64,000 nt of DNA. Origin: Altererythrobacter sp. B11. GTDB lineage: Bacteria; Pseudomonadota; Alphaproteobacteria; Sphingomonadales; Sphingomonadaceae. Where the stretch lies: contig NZ_AP018498.1 of the NCBI RefSeq assembly GCF_003569745.1, positions 1,897,001-1,961,000 on the forward strand. Direction: 5' to 3'. Below, one piece after another: positions 8,848 through 17,997 of this stretch. A program made the translations under genes and the position numbers. Within the stretch, counting starts at the first letter, position 1. Each line of letters begins with the position of its first letter. The notes under the pieces were generated by a model. The model saw only the letters and a program-made list of their open reading frames with translations. It did no database searches and was not told the origin of the DNA.

Positions 8848-10219
8848 AGGCTTCGCGGAACCGCTTCACCACGCGCAGGGCGATGAAGTTCAGCGCGAGG
8901 GTGACGAGGAACAGCACCATGCCGAGGGCAAAGGCGCTGAGCGTGGCCGGATGGTCGAAGCTGCCTTCGCCGGTCAGCATCGCGACGATCTGGAATGTTA
9001 CCGTGGTCATCGCTTCGAGTGGGTTGGCGCTGAGATTCGCCGCCGCGCCAGCCGCCATTACGACGATCATCGTCTCGCCAATCGCGCGGCTGACGGCGAG
9101 CATCACGCCCGCGACGATACCGGGCAGGGCGGCCGGCACCAGCACCTTGCGGATCGTTTCATTGGTGGTTGCCCCCATGGCCAGACTGCCGTCGCGCATG
9201 GCCTGCGGCACGGCGGCGATGGAATCGTCGGCCATGGAAGACACGAAGGGAATGATCATCACGCCCATCACCAGGCCTGCGGCCAGCGCGCTCTCGCTCG
9301 AGGCGTTGCTGATGCCGAGGGACAGCGCCAGATCGCGCACAGCGGGAGCCACGGTGAGGGCGGCGAAATAGCCGTAGACCACCGTAGGCACACCGGCGAG
9401 GATCTCCAGCGCCGGCTTCAGCCACTGGCGCCAGCGCGGATCCGCATATTGGGTGAGGTAGATCGCGCTCATCATCCCCAGCGGGATCGCCACGACCATG
9501 GCGATGATCGCGCCGATATAGATCGTGCCCCAGAACAGCGGCAGCGCGCCATAGCGCGAAGGATCGGCGGAACTGCTCATCGGGTCGGGTCCCCAATGGG
9601 TTCCGAAGAGGAAATCCAGGGGGCTGATCATGCCGAAGAAGCGGATAGTCTCGAACACCAGGCTGCCGAAGATGCCCAGCGTGGTGAGGATCGCCACCAG
9701 CGAGGCGAGCAGCAGCACGATCATGGTCGTGCGCTCCACCTTGGTGCGCGCGGCGAAATCGGGCTTCACCCGCAGGAAGGACCATGCGCCGCCGAGGAAA
9801 GCGATCACCAGCGTCGCTGCGATGCCGATGGTGTTGTAGCGCGAAAGGGCGACGCGGAAGGGTTCGACCAGCGCCTGCGCTTCGGGATTGAACACGCCCG
9901 CCGCCGCACCGCTCGCCACGGCACGGGCTTCCGCCAGGATCGTCAGCCGCTTGAGCCCGAAGGGCGGGAGCTGCGATGCGGCCGGCTGCGAGAGGACATG
10001 CTGCATGACCAGTTGCGGCGCAGCGATCGACCACAGCACCGCAAAGGCGATGACGGGCACGACGACCCACAGCGCCACATACCAACCATAATGCGCCGGC
10101 AGCGCCGCCAGCCGGACATCGGGATCGCGGCGCCGGAAGCTCCACGCCCGTGCGCGAGCCGCAAGCCACCCGGCCAGACCGAGGCCGAGTGCCAGCAGGA
10201 ACAGGATTGCGGGGGACAT
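8840..10219 (-). CDS. pstC: Phosphate ABC transporter permease PstC
   Basis: This 459-residue permease has several hydrophobic helices before and inside the transport core and an EAA-like loop (AMGATTNETIRKVLVPAALP). The sequence FLFGTHWGPDP is characteristic of PstC. The extended N-terminal half, like that of PstA here, fits the alphaproteobacterial type. It lies 19 bases after pstS and overlaps pstA, as expected for one operon. Confidence 0.95.
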   Translation of the reverse strand: MSPAILFLLALGLGLAGWLAARARAWSFRRRDPDVRLAALPAHYGWYVALWVVVPVIAFAVLWSIAAPQLVMQHVLSQPAASQLPPFGLKRLTILAEARAVASGAAAGVFNPEAQALVEPFRVALSRYNTIGIAATLVIAFLGGAWSFLRVKPDFAARTKVERTTMIVLLLASLVAILTTLGIFGSLVFETIRFFGMISPLDFLFGTHWGPDPMSSSADPSRYGALPLFWGTIYIGAIIAMVVAIPLGMMSAIYLTQYADPRWRQWLKPALEILAGVPTVVYGYFAALTVAPAVRDLALSLGISNASSESALAAGLVMGVMIIPFVSSMADDSIAAVPQAMRDGSLAMGATTNETIRKVLVPAALPGIVAGVMLAVSRAIGETMIVVMAAGAAANLSANPLEAMTTVTFQIVAMLTGEGSFDHPATLSAFALGMVLFLVTLALNFIALRVVKRFREAYE

Positions 10220-10238
10220 CGGGCGGGGAGAATCGCTT

Positions 10239-11285
10239 CTACTTGAGTTCGTCGGCGGTCAGGGGCGTGAAGTCCATGGCCGCGGCGGCGCTCTTCGCTG
10301 CCACGTCGGCGGGGGTCGCGACAAGGCCGATCTTGGCCAGCGGGCCGTCCTTGCCCCAGGCGCCGGCCCATTCCTGCACGAAGTCGCGCAGACCCGGGAT
10401 GGCGTCCAGATGGGCGTTCTTCACATAGATAAACAGCGGCCGCGCGCCCGGATAGGCGAAGCTGGAAATGTTGGCATAGGTCGGTTCGACGCCATTCATG
10501 CGCAGGCCCTGCACGCGGTCGGCGTTCTCTTCAAGGTAGGAGTAGCCGAACACGCCGACTGCCTGCGGATTGCCTTCGATCTTCTGCACGATCAGATTGT
10601 CCTGCTCGCCCTGATCGACATAGGCGCCGTCGGAACGGACTTCGGTGCAGACCTGCGCGAATCGGTCCTCGTCGCTCTCCTTCAGCTGGGCCATGGCGGG
10701 GTCGGCTTCGCAGCCCTTTTCCAGCACCAGTTCCTTCAGTGCATCACGAGTGCCCGAAGTGGAGGGCGGGCCATAGACGAGGATCGGCGTGGCGGGCAGC
10801 GAGGGATCGACGTCGCGCCAGGTTTTTGCCGTCTGCGGCTTGCCATAAGGATTGGCCGCCAGCGCGCGATAGACGATCTCCGGCGTGAGATTCATCGTGA
10901 TGCCGCCCTTGGTGGAGGCGAAGGCGATGCCGTCGAGGCCTACCTGGATCTCGGTGATCTCCTTCACGCCATTGGCCTGGCAGCTCTGGAACTCGCTGAG
11001 CTTCATCCGGCGCGAGGCATCGGCGATGTCCGGGGTGTTTGCGCCCAGGCCGGCGCAGAACAAATTCATGCCGCCGCCGGTGCCGGTCGATTCGATGATC
11101 GGCGATTTGAATTCCGGGTGCGAGCGCACGAACATTTCCGCCACGGCCTTCGCAAAGGGATAGACCGTGGAGGAGCCGACCGCGCGGATCGATTCGCGTG
11201 TGCCGCCGCCATCTGCCGCCCCGCCGCAGGAGGCGAGGGCCAGCGCGCACAGCGCCACGGTCGGATAACGGAGCATCTTGATCAT
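10239..11285 (-). CDS. pstS: Phosphate-binding lipoprotein PstS
   Basis: This 348-residue substrate-binding protein has a short signal sequence ending in the lipobox LASC (Cys20), so it is probably a membrane-anchored lipoprotein. The mature part begins with the phosphate-binding AVGSSTVYPFA motif and contains STGTGGGMNLFC and YGPPSTSGTRDAL, phosphate-contact loops of the PstS/SphX family. It captures phosphate in the periplasm for PstCAB. A Pho-box array lies 48-76 bases upstream of the ATG at 11285, so strong induction under phosphate limitation is expected. Confidence 0.95.
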   Translation of the reverse strand: MIKMLRYPTVALCALALASCGGAADGGGTRESIRAVGSSTVYPFAKAVAEMFVRSHPEFKSPIIESTGTGGGMNLFCAGLGANTPDIADASRRMKLSEFQSCQANGVKEITEIQVGLDGIAFASTKGGITMNLTPEIVYRALAANPYGKPQTAKTWRDVDPSLPATPILVYGPPSTSGTRDALKELVLEKGCEADPAMAQLKESDEDRFAQVCTEVRSDGAYVDQGEQDNLIVQKIEGNPQAVGVFGYSYLEENADRVQGLRMNGVEPTYANISSFAYPGARPLFIYVKNAHLDAIPGLRDFVQEWAGAWGKDGPLAKIGLVATPADVAAKSAAAAMDFTPLTADELK

Positions 11286-11332
11286 CGATTTCGTCCCACT
11301 GGTCGACTTCGGAGGGTTGCTAGGAATGCTGT

Positions 11333-11361
11333 GTTACGGTCTTGCGACAATAATCTGACAA
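11333..11361 (-). promoter_or_regulatory. Pho-box array upstream of pstS
   Basis: On the minus strand three 7-mers follow at 11-base spacing: TTGTCAG, TTGTCGC and CCGTAAC. The first two are good PhoB half-sites. The middle repeat plus spacer, TTGTCGCAAGA, is the same 11-mer found before phoB. The array would sit over the -35 region of the pstS promoter, the usual position for PhoB activation. Binding itself is inferred. Confidence 0.75.
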
Positions 11362-11449
11362 TGCATCGGAACAGGCGATTATGGGCATCTGAACGGGCGA
11401 TTCTGGCCGCGCCGTTATGCGGTGCCTTTTGCCGCCCCCGGCCGACTTG

Positions 11450-12667
11450 TCAAAAATCGATCTGCGCGCGCACGGCGAAGCTGTCGATTCCATAGGCCGT
11501 CCGGCCGTCGACCGTTCTTTGCCGGGCGCCGCTATATTGCAGCCGCGCGAAATCGGCCATCAGCCGCGTGTGCGCGGTGGGCGTCCACACGAGCGAGGCC
11601 ATATAGCCGTTCTGCTCGCCCCCCCTGATCCCGGCATCGGTGAGGTCGAGATAGTCATAGCGAAAATTGAGCTGGACCGCGCCCGGCCCGCCGGAGGTGA
11701 CCGGGCGCTTCGGGCGAACCCGCCCGAAGACACCGCGCGAATAGGCGGTGCTGTCCCCCGGGGTGAGGAACAGGCCCACTTCGGCATAGCCGCCGAAGAA
11801 GGTCGGATCGGCGAAGCCGGCGCGGTCCACATGCTGCCAATAGGCTTCCGCGGTGGCGTGGAGCGGACCGGAAATGGCGGCGAATTCCAGCCCGTTGCCG
11901 CGCTCGCCCTCGCCGGAAAAACTCCCGGTGTCGATGAAGCGCCGGTCCGACAAATGGATCAGCGGGCGCTGACGATAGCGCTGCGTCGCGCCATCCTCGT
12001 ACCAGGCATAATGCAGCGTGGCGCCGAAATGCAGTTGCACCCCGCCCAGCTTCGGCATGGCGACCACACGGCCGTCGACACTGCGGCCGCGATCGTCCAG
12101 CTCGCGCAGATTGTCGAGAAAAGCGCCACCCTGCAGCAGGATAATGCCCGACTGGTACTGCGCCGACAGGCCTACGCGGCGCTGGAAACCAAAGGCGTCG
12201 GTCAGCGCGCTCCGCTCGATGAAAGAGGCGGAGAGCGAGCTCGTCAGTTCCTCCAGTGTCTGGAACGTATTCTGCTGCCCCAGCGTGATCTGCAGTGGCC
12301 CGTGGCTGTAGGCCACATAGGCATCCATCACCTCGTCGACATGCTCCGAAAACTCGGTGTCGACGCGCAGGCTGAACCCTCCCGGAGCGGTCGCTTCCAG
12401 ACCCAGCCGGGCGCGGCGATATTCGCTGTCGAATCCGGGCCCCGCGTCAATCGAGGAGCGCGCCTCCACTCCGCCCACATCCACCTGCAGCCGGCCGTGG
12501 GGGGTGACGCTCCATCCCTTTGGATCGCCAATCGTCGGGGCGCCTTCGTCCAGCACGGAGAGGGGCGACCAGCCGTTGCCGTCGCCTGCCTCCGCCTCTG
12601 CGCGCGCAGCGCCGGGGAAGAGCAGAACGGCCGCAACGAAGGCGGAGGAGAGGGCGATGGGGCGCAT
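11450..12667 (-). CDS. OprO/OprP-type phosphate-selective porin
   Basis: The 405-residue protein has a clear signal peptide (AVLLFPGAARAEA) after ATG 12667. It consists of alternating short beta strands and ends in the outer-membrane C-terminal signature VRAQIDF. Recognisable porin_O_P features include the GRLQVDVGG start, the FSLRVDTEFSEHVDEVMDAY region and GQQNTFQTLEEL. Such porins let phosphate or polyphosphate cross the outer membrane. The gene sits between phoR and pstS and has a candidate Pho box upstream, which supports a phosphate role. The frame stays open further upstream, but the signal peptide fixes the start. Confidence 0.88.
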   Translation of the reverse strand: MRPIALSSAFVAAVLLFPGAARAEAEAGDGNGWSPLSVLDEGAPTIGDPKGWSVTPHGRLQVDVGGVEARSSIDAGPGFDSEYRRARLGLEATAPGGFSLRVDTEFSEHVDEVMDAYVAYSHGPLQITLGQQNTFQTLEELTSSLSASFIERSALTDAFGFQRRVGLSAQYQSGIILLQGGAFLDNLRELDDRGRSVDGRVVAMPKLGGVQLHFGATLHYAWYEDGATQRYRQRPLIHLSDRRFIDTGSFSGEGERGNGLEFAAISGPLHATAEAYWQHVDRAGFADPTFFGGYAEVGLFLTPGDSTAYSRGVFGRVRPKRPVTSGGPGAVQLNFRYDYLDLTDAGIRGGEQNGYMASLVWTPTAHTRLMADFARLQYSGARQRTVDGRTAYGIDSFAVRAQIDF

Positions 12668-12727
12668 GATGACAGTTTGATTGCTGCTTTGAGTCCAGTT
12701 TGTGACCGGCGCCGCTAGGCGGCCTTC

Positions 12728-12756
12728 ATTGCGGTTTTGTGACAAACTGCAGTTTC
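12728..12756 (-). promoter_or_regulatory. Candidate Pho box upstream of the porin
   Basis: The minus strand carries GAAACTG, TTGTCAC and CCGCAAT at 11-base spacing, about 61-89 bases before the porin ATG. TTGTCAC is a strong half-site and the AAAA spacer is typical; the outer two are weak. A separate CTGTCAT lies right next to the start codon. Context makes a PhoB site likely, but the match is poorer than for pstS and phoB. Confidence 0.5.
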
Positions 12757-12812
12757 GTGAAGGAAAGCCATCGCGCAAGGTCCGGTGGCAGCCTTCACCG
12801 CCGGAGGCGGAC

Positions 12813-14012
12813 TCAGGCGACCTGCGCCTCTTCCTCGGCAAGGGGGAGGCGGATGGTCACCACCGTTCCGCGCCCGAGCTTGCTGGAAATGTCGAGCGTG
12901 CCCCGGTGGCGCTCAACGATATGCTTTACGATCGCAAGGCCCAGCCCGGTCCCGCCTGCGGCGCGGCTGCGGCCGGGATCGGTGCGATAGAACCGGCGCG
13001 TCAGGTGCGGGATATGCTCGGGCGCGATGCCTTCCCCGCGATCCTCCACTGAAATGATCGCCCGCCGCCGCTGGTCCACTGTCAGGGAGACGGAGACCGG
13101 CTTTTCCTGATCGCCATATTTCAGGCCGTTATCCACCAGATTGCGCACCAGCTGTTCGAGCTGGCGATGATCGCCGCGCACCAGCATGGGTTCGCCCGGC
13201 AGCGTGAGGTCGAGGCGCTCCAGCCGATCCGGACCGGCCCCGTCGCGCGCAGCCTGGCCGACGATCGGCACCAGGTCGACCCGTTCACGCGGATGATCGT
13301 GCTTTTCCGCCTCCACGCGGGACAGCGACATGAGATCGTCCACCAGGTTCTGCAGTCGCCGCGCCTCCCGCAATACCGTCTGGTGGAAGCGGTTGGCGCG
13401 CTTCTGGTCTATCGCGCCATCTTCCTCCACCAGCGTTTCCATGTAGCCGATGATGGAGGCGAGGGGGGTGCGCAGTTCGTGGCTGGCATTGGCGACGAAA
13501 TCGGTATGCGCGCGGCTGATATCCGCTTCGGCGGTGCGGTTGATGAGTTCGATCAGCGAATAGCGTTCGTCCAGAACCTGGCGCGACATCTGCCAGTTGC
13601 TGCGCGGGCCGGTGAGGCCCTGGATCGTCGCGCTGCCGCCGCCCGGCCGCGCCAGCAGGTCCACCGCCACCGGATGGCGCAGCGCCACGCGCGCGTCCTG
13701 CCCCACGACATGCGCGCCGATATTCTCGCGGGCGGCGGCATTGGCGACGATGATCCGCTCTCCATCCAGCATCATCATCGGCAGGCCCGAATGTTCGATC
13801 AGGTCGCGCATGCCGGTGCGGGTGAGCTGAAGCCCGTCCGTCCGTTCGCGTGGGGGCGGGGCGGGGGGCGCGGCGAGCAGCCAGAAGGAGCAGCACCACA
13901 CCAGCACCACGCCCAGCACCAGCCAGCCATCCACGCCGGCCAGCAGCATCACCGCCCCCGTCGCGAGGGCGAGCATGATTCCGGGCAGGGGAAATCTACG
14001 ACCCTCGGCCAT
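12813..14012 (-). CDS. phoR: Phosphate regulon sensor histidine kinase PhoR
   Basis: This 399-residue kinase has two closely spaced N-terminal membrane segments, a PAS-like domain (about residues 65-160), a HisKA domain with phosphorylated His178 in FVANASHELRTPL, and an ATP-binding domain with N-box NLVDNGLKYG and G-boxes DRGEGIAP and GGTGLGLAIVKH. Lack of a large periplasmic sensor is typical of PhoR, which reads Pst/PhoU status. It is the first gene of the phosphate cluster, with 253 bases of non-coding DNA before it. That gap shows nothing recognisable beyond space for a promoter. Confidence 0.93.
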   Translation of the reverse strand: MAEGRRFPLPGIMLALATGAVMLLAGVDGWLVLGVVLVWCCSFWLLAAPPAPPPRERTDGLQLTRTGMRDLIEHSGLPMMMLDGERIIVANAAARENIGAHVVGQDARVALRHPVAVDLLARPGGGSATIQGLTGPRSNWQMSRQVLDERYSLIELINRTAEADISRAHTDFVANASHELRTPLASIIGYMETLVEEDGAIDQKRANRFHQTVLREARRLQNLVDDLMSLSRVEAEKHDHPRERVDLVPIVGQAARDGAGPDRLERLDLTLPGEPMLVRGDHRQLEQLVRNLVDNGLKYGDQEKPVSVSLTVDQRRRAIISVEDRGEGIAPEHIPHLTRRFYRTDPGRSRAAGGTGLGLAIVKHIVERHRGTLDISSKLGRGTVVTIRLPLAEEEAQVA

Positions 14013-14265
14013 CGCCGAAGCTGTAGCGGCCGCTTGGCGGATGAGCCAGCGTCAATGGCGGGGCTGCGAAAAGAAGACCGGTTAATGACAGCCCGGCGGC
14101 GAGCCAGCGCGAAGCAGCTGCCAAGCGCGCGACGGGATTGGCGAGGCCATGCCTGCGCCGGTTCGGTCCCTTGCAGATCGGGCCAACATCATGATCGCCG
14201 GACGCGATCCGCACTGCACGTGGCATTTGGGATAGCCGAAGCTTGGGTCTGCCCGCACTTGAAAG

Positions 14266-15615
14266 CTAGACCGGCTCGCGTTCCGGCAAATGCTGCCGCA
14301 CGGAGCGGAGCCAGCTGAAATCCATCCACACCGCTGTGACAAGGGAACAGACGATGTGCGCCAAGCTGGCTCCCATGGCCCCATAGCGGGGTATAAGCAG
14401 CAGAGCGCAAAGGAAGAACAGCACCGTGCCGAACAACATGCTCTTGAGGACGGTGCCGGGCTGACCCATCGACAGCAAGACCGACCGCGAGGGCGCGGCA
14501 TGCATGATGAAGGTCACGCTGATTAGCTGCGCCACCAACAGGGCGCCGACGTCGCCATAGTCGTTGCCCAGCGCCAGTTCGACTAGTGGCTGTCCTGCGA
14601 ACAAAGCCAGGAGGACCGACGCAAGGCCCAGGCTGCTGAGGGCATATTGCACACGCAGTGTCACGCGCTGCAATTGTGCCACCCGGGCTTGGGCCCATAA
14701 ACGCGCCATATCGGGGTAGAGTACGGCCTGCGTCTGGGCGCCGACTTGCTGGGCGATCTTCGCCGCGCGTTTGGCGACGTGATAGAACCCCGCCGAGCTC
14801 GGGCCCGCCAGCGCGCCGACCAGCAGCACGTCTGCCTCCTGCGTGACGGTTCGCAGCGACATGGAAACATTGGTCGTCCAGGCGAAGCTCACGAAGCCGG
14901 GAAAGTCCCGCGCCAGATGGACCCACGGTTGCTTGAGCGGATTTTTGATCCCCTGGTCGCGCAGTGCACGCCAGCCGAGCGCCGCATAGACAGCGGAGCC
15001 AGCGATCTGCGCTATCGTCCAGGCCACGACGAACCCGGTCAGCGTAGGCCATAGCAGCGCGCACATCAAAGCCAGCGGGGCCCGGATTATCGGCCCGAGC
15101 GGCTGGATATAGGCGATCAGCTTGAACCGCCCCGCCATGCGAAGCGCGGCCGTGGGCGCCCCTGAAATACTGAACAGCAGGCATGTCGCGTGGATCATCA
15201 CCAAGTGAACATGTTCTGCCCCCAACCCGAACAGCTTGCCGGCGATCATGGCCAGCAACACAGCCACCCCCGCAGCGGTTAGCGCTGCGGATACGTCGAG
15301 AAGGATGCCGTAAAGGTAGAGCCGGGGTAGCTTTTCGCGGTTTTCGATTTCGAGATCGCTGGCAAACCGGATCAGCGGTTGCCAGGATTCGAAGCGGATC
15401 AGCCGGTCCACAAGCCGCACATAGGTGACGATCAGTACCAGAATACCGAACGACGTCGTCTCCAGGGTGCGGGCGGCGATACCCAGGCTAATCAGCGCAA
15501 GGACGTTGCTGAGCACATTGCCCCAGAGAAGATGGCCGATATTGGCGAGATGACCCTTCACCGGAAAAGGGGGCAGACCCGGAAAGGAGCGGAAGAAGGC
15601 GAGCAGCATGTTCAT
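14266..15615 (-). CDS. Polysaccharide flippase (Wzx-like, MOP superfamily)
   Basis: The 449-residue protein has about 12 predicted membrane helices and the start expected of a polysaccharide transporter (LLWGNVLSNVLALISLGIAARTL). Such proteins flip lipid-linked repeat units across the inner membrane. The ATG at 15615 overlaps the stop of the deacetylase gene as ATGA; a GTG at 15627 would add four residues. It marks the left edge of the exopolysaccharide locus, pairs with the polymerase/ligase gene nearby, and completes the Wzx/Wzy set. Confidence 0.87.
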   Translation of the reverse strand: MNMLLAFFRSFPGLPPFPVKGHLANIGHLLWGNVLSNVLALISLGIAARTLETTSFGILVLIVTYVRLVDRLIRFESWQPLIRFASDLEIENREKLPRLYLYGILLDVSAALTAAGVAVLLAMIAGKLFGLGAEHVHLVMIHATCLLFSISGAPTAALRMAGRFKLIAYIQPLGPIIRAPLALMCALLWPTLTGFVVAWTIAQIAGSAVYAALGWRALRDQGIKNPLKQPWVHLARDFPGFVSFAWTTNVSMSLRTVTQEADVLLVGALAGPSSAGFYHVAKRAAKIAQQVGAQTQAVLYPDMARLWAQARVAQLQRVTLRVQYALSSLGLASVLLALFAGQPLVELALGNDYGDVGALLVAQLISVTFIMHAAPSRSVLLSMGQPGTVLKSMLFGTVLFFLCALLLIPRYGAMGASLAHIVCSLVTAVWMDFSWLRSVRQHLPEREPV

Positions 15616-16304
15616 TCCGCCCGCCACACTTGGCGGATGGTCATGAAAGCCTCGGCTGCCGCGCAGAACACCATCGAACCGCGTAGATTCGCGAGCGTGC
15701 GGATCGTCTGCAGCGATCGCTCGTCCGGAAAATTCCGTGCCTGGGTTTCGAACATGGCGAAGGCCGCCAATTTCGCTTCCAGCTGGGCGGCAATGTCCAC
15801 GAAGTAATCGGGCGCGAAAGTGGGGGTCAGACCCGGCGCGTACCAGTTCGTTTCCGAGAGCGTCTCATAAGCGAAAACACGGCGCGGCGCGCGGGGCGAA
15901 CGTGGCCGGGCCCAGACCAAGGAGGAGGTGAAGGTGATCTGGTGATCCAGATGAATGTCGCCGATGAAAGGAACGAACAGCGTATCGGGGGCAATCTCGG
16001 CGAGGCATTCCGCCAGCCGGGCGTTGATCCGCGCGGCGGGTAGAGTGTCGAGCGCGGCCGCCGGCAAATCGAGATGGTGCGTTGCCGCGACACCGAGGCT
16101 GCGATGCGCGCGGTCGGCCTCCGCCATCACTCGATCCATATGGGCGGTGGGAAAATCCGGTTCCTGCCCCCTGGTGACGATCACTACATGCACTTCAGCG
16201 CCTTCGGAACCGAGACGGGCCATGGTGCCACCGCATCCCAGCACCTCGTCATCCGGGTGGGGGGCGACAACGGCCACCCGCCGCGCCGCGGAAAGATCGC
16301 CCAT
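15612..16304 (-). CDS. PIG-L family deacetylase
   Basis: This 230-residue protein carries the zinc-binding AHPDDE-type motif (VVAPHPDDEVLGCGG near residue 12) and a second motif HLDHQIT near residue 120, the hallmarks of LmbE/PIG-L de-N-acetylases. It would remove an N-acetyl group from a sugar, freeing an amine. ATG 16304 follows a GGAGGAA ribosome-binding site; longer in-frame starts lack one and add a basic leader. It is translationally coupled to the flippase and faces away from the polymerase gene across a 237-base gap. In this locus an amine-generating enzyme fits with the N-acyl and N-formyl transferases present. Confidence 0.88.
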   Translation of the reverse strand: MGDLSAARRVAVVAPHPDDEVLGCGGTMARLGSEGAEVHVVIVTRGQEPDFPTAHMDRVMAEADRAHRSLGVAATHHLDLPAAALDTLPAARINARLAECLAEIAPDTLFVPFIGDIHLDHQITFTSSLVWARPRSPRAPRRVFAYETLSETNWYAPGLTPTFAPDYFVDIAAQLEAKLAAFAMFETQARNFPDERSLQTIRTLANLRGSMVFCAAAEAFMTIRQVWRAE

Positions 16305-16541
16305 ATCGCTGGTTCCTCCAGAGCCCACCCGCCCGGCATATGCCGAGCCGCCGCGCTTCCTCACTTCCCTTTCGGTGCATAGACCTTTTAGCCGCCGGTT
16401 CCGGCGCTCCAATCGGGCCAGCGGCGCTGGCAATTTCGGCTAGTATCCCTCGTTGGCATTCACTGGTCCGCGACTGTCCGCCATTCAGGCAACTGGCCTT
16501 CATGCGAAAAAGGCCGGGCCGGCGGCATCGCGAGGGCGCGG

Positions 16542-17948
16542 GTGGATCGGCCGGGGACCCCGATGAAAACGACCAGCGCAGATCATATGCCAACCTCGCC
16601 GTTACCCCCACGGGCGCTGCGCTCGCTGCCGCTTGGACGGGGGCCGGAAGGCAGCGACCAGATCATACCGGCCGCAGGGGTTGGACCCAGACCGCTGGAG
16701 GCTGCGCTGCTGATGGTGGGCGCGTTTCTCGTCGGGTATCAGAGGCTCCGGCTGGGGCCGATCAACCTTACCCTGTCGGACGCAGCTTTCGTGCTGGCCT
16801 TTGCTATCTGCCTAGCCCGCGGACAGATCGCGCGTGAGCCATTCGGCGGCATGACTGCGGCCTGGATTCTCGCCCTGGTGCTGATGCTGACGGGGCTGAT
16901 GATCGGCACGGTGGTGCATGGAAACATGTTCCGCTGGGCGGTGATATCGCTGCAATATCTCTTCGGCTACCTGTTCCTGCCACTGATGCTGATGCGGGTG
17001 CCGCTCGCTTTCGCACATCGCCTCATCGCGATGTTTCTCATTGGCATGACGGTCATGGAAGTGATCGGCATCGCTGTCAGCCTGACGCTCGATCCACAAC
17101 AGGCCACGGCGCTGCTCGCGTCGGATTTTCTCGAAGGCAATGGCCGCTTGTCGACCTTCGCGTCCGAACCGAACTGGAACGGCCAACTGATCGCCTTTAC
17201 CGGCCCGTTCGCGCTGTATGCGCTGGTGAAGCGGCTCATGGCGCCGTGGGTCTTCGTCATCGTGCTGGCAGTGCTTCTGGGCGGTTTGCTGCTCAGCGCG
17301 TCCTTCACCGGCTTCGCGGCGTTTTCCATCGGAATGGTGGTCGCACTGGCATTCCTCGGCGTGCGCGCAATTCTGGGGGCAGGCCTGGCGATCAGCGTCA
17401 TCGCAGCGATCTTCCTCGCCAGCGGCGCGCCTCTCCCCACTGTTTTCCAAGATCGTGTGGGCGGCGCTCTGGTCGATGGCAGCCTGGAAGAAGCCGGAAC
17501 CTACAAGGGCCGCGTGAAGCTGCTGGAACAGGCGTGGGACAAGTCGGGCGACACCATCATCGTTGGTCTCGGCGTGGAAGGCTTTCGCGCGACCCATGAG
17601 ATCAATCAGCCGGTCCACAATTTGTTTATGCTGATGCTGGTGGATGGTGGGCTGATGGCGTTGCTAGGCTTCACTCTGCTGGTCGCATTGCTGTTCATCA
17701 TGCCGCTTCGCTATTTCCGACGTTTCCGGGTGGAAGCGGGGACCGCCGTGGCCGTGGCGTGTGTTTTCACCATCTACACCCAATCCATGCCGCATATGTT
17801 CGCGCGGCTGAACATCGTGCCGGTCCTCTTCGGGCTGATGCTGATCTTTGCGGGTTCCAGGCAGCTCTACCCCAAAGGCGTAGTCCTTACGCCATCTGCG
17901 CCCGGACGAACACCTAATCGCCGGATGGATTCTCGCGTGAGGCGGTAA
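16542..17948 (+). CDS. O-antigen ligase / Wzy-type polymerase
   Basis: The protein (468 residues from GTG 16542, or 461 from ATG 16563) has roughly 11-12 hydrophobic segments and a large periplasmic loop near residues 300-350. That loop contains GLGVEGFRATHEINQPVHN, typical of the WaaL/Wzy superfamily. The short variable sequence means ligase and polymerase cannot be told apart. With a Wzx flippase, Wza and Wzc homologues nearby, polymerisation of repeat units in the periplasm is the likelier role. The GTG start has the better-spaced GAGGG upstream; ATG 16563 is the alternative. It opens a run of plus-strand genes. Confidence 0.82.
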   Translation: MDRPGTPMKTTSADHMPTSPLPPRALRSLPLGRGPEGSDQIIPAAGVGPRPLEAALLMVGAFLVGYQRLRLGPINLTLSDAAFVLAFAICLARGQIAREPFGGMTAAWILALVLMLTGLMIGTVVHGNMFRWAVISLQYLFGYLFLPLMLMRVPLAFAHRLIAMFLIGMTVMEVIGIAVSLTLDPQQATALLASDFLEGNGRLSTFASEPNWNGQLIAFTGPFALYALVKRLMAPWVFVIVLAVLLGGLLLSASFTGFAAFSIGMVVALAFLGVRAILGAGLAISVIAAIFLASGAPLPTVFQDRVGGALVDGSLEEAGTYKGRVKLLEQAWDKSGDTIIVGLGVEGFRATHEINQPVHNLFMLMLVDGGLMALLGFTLLVALLFIMPLRYFRRFRVEAGTAVAVACVFTIYTQSMPHMFARLNIVPVLFGLMLIFAGSRQLYPKGVVLTPSAPGRTPNRRMDSRVRR

Positions 17949-17997
17949 CCTCTCCCTGGCCGGCCCGGCTGGCCCGCAAGGATGGAGGACGAGCACT

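Noticed and set aside
13996-14226. Small minus-strand frame upstream of phoR
   Set aside because: It overlaps the phoR start, has no ribosome-binding site and no recognisable content; the gap more likely holds the phoR promoter.
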